Positions 45,901 through 56,791 of a DNA stretch of 64,000 nt are shown one piece after another. Position 1 is the stretch's first letter. Each line of letters opens with the position of its first letter. This stretch comes from Tribonema minus (taxonomy: Eukaryota > Sar > Xanthophyceae > Tribonematales > Tribonemataceae), in contig JAFCMP010000020.1 of assembly GCA_017506865.1 (NCBI GenBank), positions 124,001 to 188,000 on the forward strand. The letters are read 5' to 3'. The notes beneath the pieces were generated by a model. That model was not told the DNA's origin and made no database searches. It saw only the letters and a list, made by a program, of their open reading frames with translations. Both the position numbers and the translations under genes were made by a program.

Positions 45901-46808
45901 CCGTGCTGCACATGCGCGTCACGCAACACAGCACCGTCGCCAACAAAGGACACACGTGACTGCGACACTAAGAGCGATGTGCAGGTGCGTCCGCCACAGA
46001 TGCGTGGGTGTTCTGCTGTGTCATGTACTGGTAGAGCAGACTTTTTGTGCTTGGCGCGACTGCTTGGACATGTGTGACTGTGACGCCGTACAAGTTTGGT
46101 GATGACATCTTCAACAGCGCAGCAGCGCAGTGCGTGAGCTGTGTGCCCGTGCTGTGACGCGAGGATCAGTAACGCGAGAATCACAGAAGCACGCCTACAG
46201 CGCTGGGAGCACGTGAAATGGCAGTGAATCCGAGAGGAGCATTACTGCCTGGTGGAGATGTAGCCAATGACTTGACGTGTACTGTTCGATGAGAGATGCC
46301 TTTACACAAAAGGAATGAGTGAGGCCGTGATTGGCGAAGTGCGCAATTCTGGATCGCAATTGAACACGTGTTGTGTCCAACGACACGCGAGCACCACTAC
46401 CGTTGGCAGAAGCAGGGAGTCGCGACGACAGAAAGAGGTTATGGTCTAGGCTTCTGCAATTCCCGAATTGCCTTGTTACCAACAGCGCTGTGGTGATTGT
46501 GGTTCAGGCCGATGGCGGATTTCGTTGTTACATCACAACGGCACCAAAACGACCCACCGTCCAGCCTTTACAAGATCCGATATTTGCACAGATGCATGGA
46601 TACCAAAGCGCACGTCATGTCATTGCGATATAGGCTTCGGTGCTCTGCATGGGCCCTATTTCACTGATGATGAGTCATCGGCGATTGAATTGAACCCACC
46701 TTCATTGCAGGGACTCTCGATGGTGTCAGAATACTGGTGGCAGACCTCCCGTGCGACGGAGCCCTTGCATGCCAAGGCTGCCAGAGAAGCGACAAGAAGA
46801 AGCTTCAT
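42962..46808 (-). CDS. SOUL-family haem-binding protein with signal peptide
   Basis: Four exons on the minus strand: 46808-46700, 45518-45368, 44264-44037, 43283-42962; 269 aa; intron phases 1, 2, 2. The first exon encodes a signal peptide (MKLLLVASLAALACKGSVA). The SOUL fold then begins at SPCNEVICRPRGYEIRRYA. It continues with FLKAATEGFNKNYAYISGKN (exon 2), IPMTSPVIF and GWHVGFFVPSKYETRGDVPV (exon 3) and SGAVFAVKTFGGFASERDF (exon 4), the classic block order of the family. The C-terminal tail is acidic (GDEEVEEEEPLW). SOUL proteins bind haem or tetrapyrroles. Here the protein should enter the secretory route; no clear plastid bipartite signal is seen. Gly/Asn/Ser filler (SGGGGNGSADE) interrupts exon 3. 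It is head-to-head with the EF-hand gene. Confidence 0.92.
43300..43500 (-). repeat. Tandem copies in the last SOUL intron
   Basis: A unit of about 105-110 bases (CAGCGCTC, CAGCACAGTAAACAG, ATATCTGGTTCTGC and a long G run on the plus strand) occurs at about 43319-43400 and 43425-43500, with a fainter third at 43505-43560. Read in the transcript, the G runs are C tracts before possible acceptors. Confidence 0.8.
43549..43581. repeat. CAGCA microsatellite
   Basis: About six tandem CAGCA units in the last intron of the SOUL gene. Confidence 0.9.
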
Positions 46809-47123
46809 GTCTGCCTGGTGTAGGGTCGAGCGCAAAGTGTAGAACAGGCGGAGGCGGATGCATGGAGGGCTTGAAGTACAGTTGCAATAACAGGGGTTAT
46901 GATGCGCCATCAAAGAGTAGCGAACTCTGCAGCTCTTCCTAGATCAAAGTGTGCAGAGCTGGTATACAGTATACGAAGAGCAGAGTATTTGAGTCACGGG
47001 GCGGGTGGACCGCTTGCTCTCGTGCCTTTACCAGAACGTTGCCGCAGACCCCAGCACTACCGGTCGACTGTTTCGTTTTCTGGGAGCCATCAAGCCAGGC
47101 AGCAGTGATCCTGAGATGTATGG
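46809..47123. promoter_or_regulatory. Compact divergent promoter region
   Basis: Only 315 bases separate the start codons of the SOUL gene (minus) and the EF-hand gene (plus). Both 5' untranslated regions and core promoters must fit here unless a non-coding first exon lies further out. No TATA-like or other motif was convincing. The role is inferred from position alone. Confidence 0.5.
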
Positions 47124-50100
47124 ATGGGTGGCGGCATTTCCCTGCTGCCAGAGCCAGATGACAGGATCGCCAACTGCATCAAGGCCCTATGCCTCAACAA
47201 TACGGAGCTCGCTCAGGCATTCGACATTTTTCAGGCGCATGACACCGCCAAGAAGGGGACCATACCACTGGCGACTTTCTACAAGATGATCGGGGAGCGC
47301 AAAAGCATGTTCGGTGACAGCATATTCGATCTGCTGGGAGTGCGGGACACCCGAGAAATCGACTTTGGCGAGTGGTAAGAAGCGGGACTTTGCAAGCAGC
47401 AGCACCTTCCACATGTACACGAGAACCTGAGATGCAATGGCAGGCCATGTCGTTGTGCCACCTGGCTTTGAGCGTAACATGTATGGCACGGTAAATATGT
47501 TTATGCAGGCCATGCCATGCGGTGAGACCCAGTTCAACCTGGACATGGCGTCAGAACAGAATTGTTGTGGCATGTCCGTTTGCTGGCCAATCAACTGCAT
47601 CTGCTGCAATCATGGTGACACAACACAGTTGATTCTATTGAGCTGTAGAAGTAACCGTTTTCCACCATGTCTGCTCTACCATACCTCACCGACCGTGGCT
47701 TTGCAACAACCACCAACTGCAACTGCCATAGCTCCCTCGCTTACAGGCTTCCCCTCTGTTGCGATGCGTGCAGGCTGCAGGCGATAGTGACGTACTGTCT
47801 GTTTGATGAGAGTGACGTGCTCAAGTACTGCTTCTACATACTGGACAGGGAAAAGGTGAGCAAGTAGACAGGGCTGCTTAATGCCATGAGGTACTTGTGG
47901 GCTTGGACTTTTAAGGGCTCCAAGGGAGGCCGGGTGTCCTATGCAAGCCTACAGTTTACTCCTATGCAGCAGCCACGAGGTACTGTACCCAACACGTCAG
48001 TTGGCCAATCTGGCTACTTCAACAACGCAGCCATAGGTAACAGAAACTTATACTGCAAGAGGCCTAAGGCATGCGCCAGTGTACACAGGACCTCAAAATT
48101 AACGACACCGCTGCACTCTGAGCTTTCAAGGCTTGTTCGGCATTAACGCTTATGTATCTGTACCTCTCTGTATGCTGCAGTACAAGGTCAATCGTAGATG
48201 CAGCCAGACCTCAACAATGACAAGGTCAATCGTAGATGCAGCCAGACCTCAACATTGTGCTGACTTTACGCTGCCGGTGTTGGGTGTTTTATAGCTCGAG
48301 CGTCGACTCGTTGACTACACTTCCTATCAAGAAAGAAAGCTGAGTGCCTCGATCAGACTGACAAGCATCACAGCTTTGGTTTGCAGTTCTGAAGGTGGCA
48401 CAGGGTTAGGGTTAGGGTTAGGGGTAGGGTTAGGTTTTGGACCTCACCCATCATGACGTGGGACTATGGTTCTACAGCAACGCAAAAACCACACTTGTCG
48501 CCATGATGAAGGGCTGCGCAGCTTTGTCGAAGCTGCTGGTGGTTACGCAGTACACGCTGCTCATGTGACACTGTATGTGAGAAATTGATGTGCCTTTGCT
48601 GTACTGTGTCGATGTAAGACCGCATGTGAGGAACATTCCTCGAAATGTGCGCGTATTTTCCTCGTCGCCAAAAGAGACCAGACCACAGCAACCCGCCAAC
48701 GCGCAAAGACTGCAGAGCGGTGACCGGGCTGACCGGGGTGCCGTGTCCGCCTCTGACCGGCGGTAGGCATGTATGACATCCACACAACAAGCAACGAGCG
48801 GGCCACTGAGAGGGATGCTGTTGCTACGCGCGAGGGGAGACGTGGCCGCTGTACCCCCCGCAGTGCCCCCATCTCTCTGTGTCACGCAGCCATCCTCTGT
48901 GTCAGGCAGCGCCTCATTGCGACAAGTGCACAAGTACGCGTAGCTACAGACAGCAGGTTCCAAGATGGCACATGCAGACCTCAGCAGAGAAGCTGCAGCG
49001 CGGCAATGGCGGAGCGCGGAGCCGCTGGTCCGTGCTGCGCATGTTCATTGGCTCCCCTCCGCAAGCAGCAGCTGCGCAAAGGGGCGGTGGGGGGGGCAAA
49101 AGCTGACGCCTTCATCAAGGGTCGCTTCGATACGGTTGCACAACCATGGGCACTGCACACCGCGCGCTCGCCCGCCCTCCAGGGTTGGGGTAGAGGTCAG
49201 GTCTCCTCCTTCCGCCTAACCCTAACCCTCACCCCACCCTGACCCTAACCCCCGACCGTCCCGCAGAACGCTACATCGTGATGGACGAGTCGAAGCTGCT
49301 GGCGGACTTGCTGTACAACGTGGACTGCAAGCGCAGGCCCTCCGGCAACACTCGCGTTGAGATTCGGTCCTACCCTTCCGCCTAACCTTAACCCTAACGC
49401 TGACCCTGACCGCAGCCCTAACCCCTGACCGTCCCGCAGAACGGCTACATCGTGATGGATGAGTTGAAGCTGCTGGCGGACATGCTGTACGACGTGGACC
49501 CCAAGCGCGGCCCCTCCGGCAACACGCGCATCGCGCTCAACAAGGTCCCCGTCCAGGCCGACGGCAAGATTGAGTTCTGGGAGCTCGAGCTCTTCAACAA
49601 GGCGTTCCCGAGCCTGCTGTACCCCGCGTTCCGGATGCAGGTCAAGGTGAGCGGGGGGGGGGGGGGCGTCATCTTCAACTCCAACTTCACTTTGCAGGGA
49701 AACACTGAAGGGTGTCGCAGAGGCCGCTGCTGGAAAGGGTCGGTGGTCGCCGCATGTCCGGCGCCCAGTCTGAATGCGCGTGACATAATTGCTCTGCGGA
49801 GTCCTCATCGTGAGCCTTCAGCACGCCATCTCTGGGGGGGGGGGGGCGTCACGATGCAGCGCTCCTCTGATGGCTTGTACGCCGCTTCCGCGGTGACGCT
49901 CACGAGGTGTGGATATTGGTGCGGCGCAGGCAGCTGGCGCGCATGGCCGGAAGCCGGCGACGTCCGTGACGCGGCCCTCGTGGCGTAGTGAAAAAACAAG
50001 TGGCACTGACCGCAGCACGCGTACCGATGACGTGGGTGCTCGAGTACAAGAGGGGCGTTCGGGGCGCCGGTCAACTATTGCTGGCTCTCGTTCGACCGAC

Positions 50101-53100
50101 AGGAGACAGCTGGCCTTGCTCAGCGGTTTCAGGCAGCGGCGCCAGCAAGGTTGCTCGCGTGCTACCACCAGGCACCACAGTGCGTGTAATTCGTGATGAA
50201 GCTATGAAGCGTACCACAATGTGTCAGGCCAGCTTGCACAGCTGCTGATCCACGAGCACAACCTTAGCTGGATGCAATTGTCAACCGCAAGCTCTGCAGG
50301 TGTGGAACTGACCAGAACTCAGCCAGTGCTGGCTGCGGCAGCGCCAAGTGTACTGCGCCGCCTCGCTCATTCTCTACCTGCGAAGGTGGGCGCAGCATCG
50401 ATCACCCGTGTCGGCAGGTGTGACGCTCCCTGTCAGTGCACCAACTTCAACTTCAACCTCACCTCGTCATGGCGCGCTGTGCCAGAGATGCGCGTGGCGC
50501 ACCCAGCAGACGGCAGCAGCGAGTCGACGCGCTCCTGTCAGTTACGTCAGTTACGCTTTCTGTTACTCCACCTACAGATGACGCAGCTGGTGTGGGGCGA
50601 GGACTGGTGGGACAGGCGGCGGCGGATGCTCAACGAGGACGTGGCGACGAGGTATGCGCCCCGATGTGATGAAAGCATTCAGTTAGTTGCTCTGCGCGCG
50701 ATGCAAGAAACAGATTTCAAGTCGTAGCAGTCAAGCTTAAGCCTCCTACGTGCGTTTGCTGTGTCTGTGAAGATCACATCACGAACGATGCGCATGAGCT
50801 TCATGATATTAGTTCATGAGCTACATACAACCCCCTGGCCAATGTCCTCCTACACAAGCGTTTCTGAGATCACTTGCACTTCTTATGAGTGCATCTTGCA
50901 CTTCTTATGAGTGCACCTTGCACTTCTTATTAGTGCACCTTGCACTTCTTATTAGTGCACCTTGTTTTATATTTGCGGAACCGCGTGTCCATCAGTTGTG
51001 CTTGCGCATCATCCGAGCTCACATGCAGCTCAGCTCCAGCCTGAGCAGTGCTGCTTCAGACAGAAGCGGAAACCAGGTTCCTCAGGCAGGCAGTATCAGC
51101 TGCACCAACAAGCCAACAAAAATACAGGGTTAGGGTTAGGGTTAGGGGTAGGGGTAGGGGTAGGACTAGGGTTCGCGTTAGCGGGCGCACGCTATTATCA
51201 AGTCTGCATCCTGTGCGCTCAGGTGTCCTGGGCCTAACGCACGTCAGCAACTGCGCGACCATCGCGCATTGTACCGAGGCTCGCCGAACTTCGTGCACGC
51301 ACCGTCGTCCCTCGCCGCATCGATACCGGTACACGCCGTTGCGCGACGACGACTGGGTGCACGAGCGCAACAGGGCGGTGCTCACACACTTTCACCACAA
51401 GATTGATCATTGGGTGAAGTTGGCCAGAAAAACCTAATAGATGTCATTCACAATACGAATGACGTGCGTGGCGACGCCCGCGGCGTGCGCGCACACATGA
51501 GTGGGAGCGGCTCGCCGTCAAAGCGCGCCAGCAGCGGCACCCCACTCAGTCACGGGCAGCCCTGCTCTCGCTACTTTGCCACAAACAGTAATTGTGTATG
51601 CCTGAAGTGGCGCCGTGAACCGTGCGCGCGCCGTGCGTGCGCAGGAAAGAGCTGGAGCGGCTGGCCCTGGAGGCGGACAAGAAGCGGCGCCGCAAGGCGT
51701 ACGACCAGCGCGTGCGCCGCAAGCTCGGCGTCGCGCGCTTCTACTGCTGCCCGTGGGCGGTGGACCGCTACCAAGAGCTGCACCCCATGGACCCGCCGGT
51801 ATGTACACATATATATGTATTTATAATTATTGACCGGTATGTATGTATGCGCGCCCGACCGTCTACTGCTCGTGCCAAGGACCCGTCGTTGTGCACATGT
51901 GCATTTGTTGACCGGTACGTATATACGCATGTGCGCCCCCCTACTGCTGCTCCCGGGCGATCGATGTCTACCAAGAGCTGCACCCCATGGACCCGCCGGT
52001 ATGTATGTAGTCGTTTGACCTGTATGTAGGTATGTAGGTATGCGTGCGCAAGCTCGGTGTCGCACGCCCCCGCTGCTACCAAGAGCTGCCCCCCACAGAC
52101 CCGCCGATATGCACATGCGTATTGGTTGACCGGCATGTGTATATTTGTATGCATGTGCACCCTTCTACTGCTGCTGGTGGGCGGTGGACCCCAACCTCGA
52201 GCTGCACCTCATGGACCCGCCTGTGTACGCATATGAATGGCTCGGCTCGCATGTACGCACGCCAGAGATGGTTACATTACAGACGTTACTGTACGAAGAT
52301 GTGTGGCGCCCGGCGGATGCACTCCAGAGTCATTACACTTTATTGTCGTTTTCGGCTGACAGAGTGCTGCCAGTTGGCGGGTGAGGGGCGGCTCTCCGCC
52401 AGCAGCGCTCAGCCTGTTGCTGGTTCAGAGCTGGCGACCATGGGAGTGATGATACTGAGTACATGCAGAGGGGGTGACAGGTCTCCCGTCGCTGCAGCCA
52501 AGACGCGTCGGCTAAGGTCAGGGGAGGGGCTGGGGTTTGATGCCAGGGCTGCAGCCCAGAGCGCTGCCGATGGACGTAGTATATGAGTTAGCACTTTGAA
52601 CAATGCTTCGGAATGACATCGGAGCATGCTTGATCTGTTGCTCAGCGAGCTTCGTCCGCCTGGCCCTCGAAAGCGCGTGCGCATGCACGACGTCATTCCG
52701 TGAGATACGACTGCACTAAGCCTTACTCTGAGACTGCAAGATTGCTGACAACGTCATGCCAATTGCTGCTTCCGGTGCGGGTATGTATGTATGTGGCGTG
52801 CAGCCGCTGACGCCCGCGCAGCTCGCAGCCATGGCGGCGGCGCAGAAGACGGAGGCGCAGCTGAGCGCCGCAAAGGCCAAGCTCAAGCGCGTCATGGACA
52901 TGCAGGTAAGGGCAGCAGTGCTCCTCCGCCGCGTCGCACGTAACTCGCTTGAAGTTCGCTTGAAGTTGGGCTTTTTGTCAAGGTTTCTTAAGTGCACATC
53001 TCAAAGTTCTGATGTGTGCACCGCTGGTCATGACATTTTTGGCCAGCAGCGTCACGTTGCAACACACGCAGGCAATGCTCCACGGTCACCGTGTTGTGGC

Positions 53101-54096
53101 CATGCGGACTGGCACAGCCGTCGGTCACTGCGGCCGCTGCCAGAAACAGGTTCACTGGATCTTTCATGAGAAGTGTCTCACCATTGCCAAGCCCACTGGC
53201 AGTTGAAGTGCACCAAGCTGAAGTGCACCATGTTGAGCGAAGCGCATCGCACAGTGCTCAGTGTATGCTGCGGTTCGGCCGATGTCCCCACTGTGACAGC
53301 AGTTCAGTGCCAGTGCCACCGCTGATGATGCTGGATCATGATGTCGGCGCAGTAGTCGGAGCAGCAGTACTGAGGGTCATTGCGCGCATACACATCACCC
53401 TGAAAGCGGAAATGGGGACAGTGTTCAGCTGCTCTTTCAAGCAGCGCAACCGCGCGTCTGCCTCCCTCGTGAAGCCACCAGCGATCCGCAACGGTCATGT
53501 AGTAACGCAGGTCACTCGGGACGCGCACTGCAGAGGCAGCGCCCCCGCTGAGCTGCAGGTTTCTGACCTGATGATCACCAATGGCTCAAATCCCGGGGTC
53601 GCAGACGGTCGCTTCTGGCTCATGATGTTGCTGCGCAGTTTCCGGCTCCGACGCCCCCGTGCTGCGCTGTCCGTCGCTCGCTCACGCAATGCGCGCAGGC
53701 ACCCCACTCTGACGCTGGCAGTGTGAGGCTTGCTGTGAGCACTGTCACCAACTGCAAGTGCGTCCGCGCTGCCTCCGCCGTCCCCGCAACCGTCACGCGC
53801 AGATGCTCATCCCAGAAACGGAAGAGTACCGCCGCTACAAAGAGCGGGTGGCGCAGCGCAACGCCGCCGTGACCACTGCCGCCGCTGCCACTGGCGCTGC
53901 CGCCCCGGCATCGCCTGCGAGCAGCGGCGGCAGTGGCGGCGGCGGCGGCGCCGCTGCTGCTGCCGCTGCTGCACAAGCTGGCAGGGCGGCGCGTACGGTC
54001 AAGCCGCGGGGCGCCGCGGCGGCAGCAGCGGGGGAGACGGCAGCGGAGCGGCGGCTGCGCCAGGAGAAACGGCGCCAGGCTCGCGAGGGCGTCTGA
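47124..54096 (+). CDS. EF-hand protein with N-myristoylation signal and coiled-coil tail
   Basis: Seven exons: 47124-47374, 47774-47855, 49440-49646, 50578-50651, 51645-51798, 52804-52905, 53803-54096; 387 aa; phases 2,0,0,2,0,0. The start MGGGIS fits N-myristoylation (Gly2, Ser6). The first 180 residues resemble calcineurin-B-like EF-hand proteins: a degenerate hand near FDIFQAHDTAKKG, a second at VRDTREIDFGEWL, a canonical loop DREKNGYIVMDE (108-119, formed across the exon 2/3 junction), and a weak fourth at QADGKIEFWEL. After that comes an unfamiliar part: WGEDWWDRRRRM, a Lys/Arg helix, FYCCPWAVDRYQELHPMDPP, and a long charged, Ala/Gly-rich coiled coil (PAQLAAMAAAQ to ETAAERRLRQEKRR). It probably acts as a membrane-tethered calcium sensor; partner unknown. 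The whole-chain family was not recognised. Confidence 0.87.
48182..48257 (+). repeat. 40-bp tandem duplication
   Basis: ACAAGGTCAATCGTAGATGC and the following 15 bases occur twice in tandem in intron 2 of the EF-hand gene. Confidence 0.9.
48400..48437. repeat. Interstitial TTAGGG run
   Basis: About five TTAGGG-type units in intron 2 of the EF-hand gene. In the same intron CCCTAA-oriented runs lie at 49213-49254 and 49383-49430. A TTAGGG-oriented run lies in intron 4 at 51126-51176. Confidence 0.88.
49255..49370 (+). repeat. Echo of the EF-hand exon 3 start
   Basis: A long copy of exon 3's first ~95 bases (YIVMDESKLLADLLYNVD, GNTRVE) with its GTCCCGCAG acceptor lies about 175 bases upstream of the used copy (49440). 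It has lost one base just after the acceptor (AACGCTAC against AACGGCTAC), so using it would shift the frame. The preceding CCCTAA-rich intron sequence is duplicated too. Confidence 0.92.
50874..50962. repeat. 22-bp minisatellite, four units
   Basis: Tandem units of TTGCACTTCTTATGAGTGCA type with a few substitutions, in intron 4 of the EF-hand gene. Each unit contains a TGCAC/GTGCA inverted pair and could form small hairpins. Confidence 0.88.
51935..52230 (+). repeat. Three echoes of the EF-hand exon 5 end
   Basis: The exon end (CCPWAVDRYQELHPMDPP with donor GTATGT, used at 51799) recurs at about 51943-52001 (intact YQELHPMDPP and GTATGT), 52040-52111 (RKLGVARPRCYQEL) and 52165-52225 (FYCCWWAVDPNLELHLMDPP). 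Spacing is 105-165 bases. Confidence 0.92.
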
Positions 54097-56791
54097 GTTG
54101 CGCCACACGTCTCAGCATCCTTGCGGTCAGCACACGGTTTAACCAGTTGGCGCCGCACGGAGCACCTCCCAGTCGGACGACTCACTCGGCGAGAATGGCT
54201 TATGCACTGCGTGGCACATGCTGCAGCTGCACGACATGAAGCGCGTGGCGCCGAGCAAACAGGCGACGCCATGTGGGTCGAGCGGAGCCCGCCGCCCACA
54301 GGCAGATGAGCAGCGGCAACCAGACTGAGTCCGACAGCCTGAGTGTGTGTGTGCACATGCCCCATATTTTGCCCCAAGCACACTCACAACGATTGCTGGT
54401 TGTCGCCAATATATTATACAGTGCGCCGCCAGCAGGGTGCAGCATGGGGCACTGCCAGTCTGTCAGTGAGAGGACGGAGCCTTGGCGGACTGAGTGCTGC
54501 TCGGCCGCCGTTTGCTGACTCGCCAGCCATGGCCAGCACCGAGCGCAGTTGGCAGCGTTGCTCTGCACTCACTGGCAATCTGCCAGTATACTGCCAGTGG
54601 TACACTTGCAGTGCAGCAGCGGGTAGCACTTCATAACTGACGAGTTGCGGCACCAGCGCCGACATGACGGGTCAGCGGCAGCCAGTGAGTGGCACTGAGT
54701 TGCACCTACACTGTAGTACACAGCTGGCACCAGTGCAGCGCTGACCCTGACGACCCTGCTGCGTTGAGCCTGTCTCAGATGAGAGTCGGATACTCCAAAC
54801 TTCAGGGTGCCAGTCACTGTGACACAAGTCGCATTGAAGCGCAGTGACAATCATCATGGTGAGCGTAACGGTTGTTCAGCATTGCCAAGTCGACTCTCAG
54901 AGTTGCAGTGCGAGGCGCTCATCGTCATGATTTCCAGCTGCTGTGCTGCTGCTGCAGGCCCTGGGAGCGGGTCTAGTAGCGCAGTGACTACTAATAGGCA
55001 TGAACCAGATGCGACGCACACGTTGTCCAGGCCGTATACGCCGTGCATGACATCTTGCTGCTTGCTGCGGCAGTTGCTGCCCAGGATATGACTGTCTGTC
55101 TCAGGGTATGACTGTCTGTCTGTTCACATGTCATTGACACCAATCAAAAGCTACTAGTACACACACTGTCGCACCCCACCCGCACTGCGATGGCATGCCA
55201 TGTGTGCAGGCCTCACTCTCGAAGTTCAAGGTTACAGCTACTGTAACTGTTACAGTAGTGCTGATTCCAAAGTGACACATTTGATGGTTGTTCCACTTGG
55301 CTTATGAAGTGTCTTGTGTGTCATCTAGATATTATCTATTTATAAGAATTCTAATGCTGATACGTCCATTTCGTACGACGTGGAGCGAATAACACTTTGA
55401 AATTCATTCTTAAAAGAAACATGCAGCAGCGAGTGTGCGTGCTCTCAGGCTGTGCCATGGTAGGGAGCGGCAGATGAGTGAGCAATGCCTTACATTTTGC
55501 CATCAGTATTCAGGCAACAATGATACAATGAGTATCAATCATGCTGTGTTTGCCATGACTGCATAGTTTCCTATAGTTGGTGAGAACTCCGGCCGAAGCA
55601 GTGGCTTTGCCAATGGCATGATCGCTCACAGACGTGGCTGAATTTGCGCATCACAGCAGCAACTCTACTATGATAATCATTCATATTCACAGAAACCATG
55701 CCCGAGAGTCGTGTCGCCACTAGGAACTGTAGTCTAGCCTCACCGCGCTTGAGGTATCTGCTGTCCGATGGTCGCGGTGTCCCCGCTGCCGAGATGGGAA
55801 CCGCTGGACGAAGCTGCCAGGGGGCACTCTCTCCCTCTACATAGGTTTTATAAGGTATTGGCGATCGGAGCTTGCTTGCTTTGTCTGTTGAGAAGTTCCT
55901 CGACCTGATTAACGGCCGCCGCCGCGCAAATGTGTTGCCCCTGAGGAGGCAACACTCAGTCTGCCTCAAACCTCGGCAGCGCGCCCTGCCTATAGAATGC
56001 AACGCTAGTAGTCAATGCCTGCCAAAAGTGTGCTGCGCGTGAAGCTGCGTGAAGCCACTACATGAAGCCACTACCGCCTTGCGCTACCATCTCAGAGGCG
56101 CTTGCCCTGAGGCTCGTCGAAATCTCAAAGATCCTCTCTCCTGGCAGTCAGACAGCCCCTCGCGCGCTGGACAGCCACTCTGTCTGCTAGCTAGCCAAGT
56201 ATCCTTAAACTTCTCCTTTCCGGGCAATTGTGCCACTTGATGATGCTGCATACAGCCCAGCAGTCACAGCTGTGGCAGGCAATCCACTGCAGAGCATGGC
56301 CACTGTCTCACCGAGTGATTGTTGGTCGAAGTCGGGGATACACGAAAGATTGCATTGACACGTGCTCGCGCCAGTCGGCCGATTGCTTGCGGGCTTTGAG
56401 CCGGCGGCGGTGGCCCAGCCAGTAGCGTAGCAACGATACCGGTAGCTCCGATCTCACTATGGTCATCTCACTCACAGTCAGCGTCCAGGGCCCTTCGGCA
56501 AATGCAAGGCCTGTACTACTCGCGGACACACACAAGCTGGAGTGATGCACGCTTTGGTGGCTTCCAATCCACACATGCACACTGCTGCTTCCTCCGTACA
56601 TGGCGGACACGAGGTATTGGCCTGGTTTTATGAGAGCTTCGAAAGGTCTTTTCGAGCTCGCAAGCGAATGAACTGTAAAAAACGCCACTGCAGGCTTGCT
56701 GTGGCGTGCAGGCAGGGGACACATTTCTGCACATGCAGCCGTGTAATCACCCATTTTGAAGACCCTGCAATGGTGGTGTTGTTAGGGCAGC
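54097..56791. other. Intergenic region with two unassigned minus-strand ORFs
   Basis: This is 2.7 kb between the EF-hand and EsV-1-7 genes. The base composition becomes less GC-rich around 55250-55700. Two minus-strand open readings, 55571-56002 (143 codons) and 56308-56754 (148 codons), are longer than most background frames. Neither shows a domain I recognise or a clear splice context, so they are recorded here rather than called as genes. Confidence 0.5.

Noticed and set aside
55571..56754. Two minus-strand ORFs of 143 and 148 codons as genes or transposon remnants
   Set aside because: No reverse-transcriptase, integrase or other domain was seen, and no splice-site support; the length is possible by chance in this composition.
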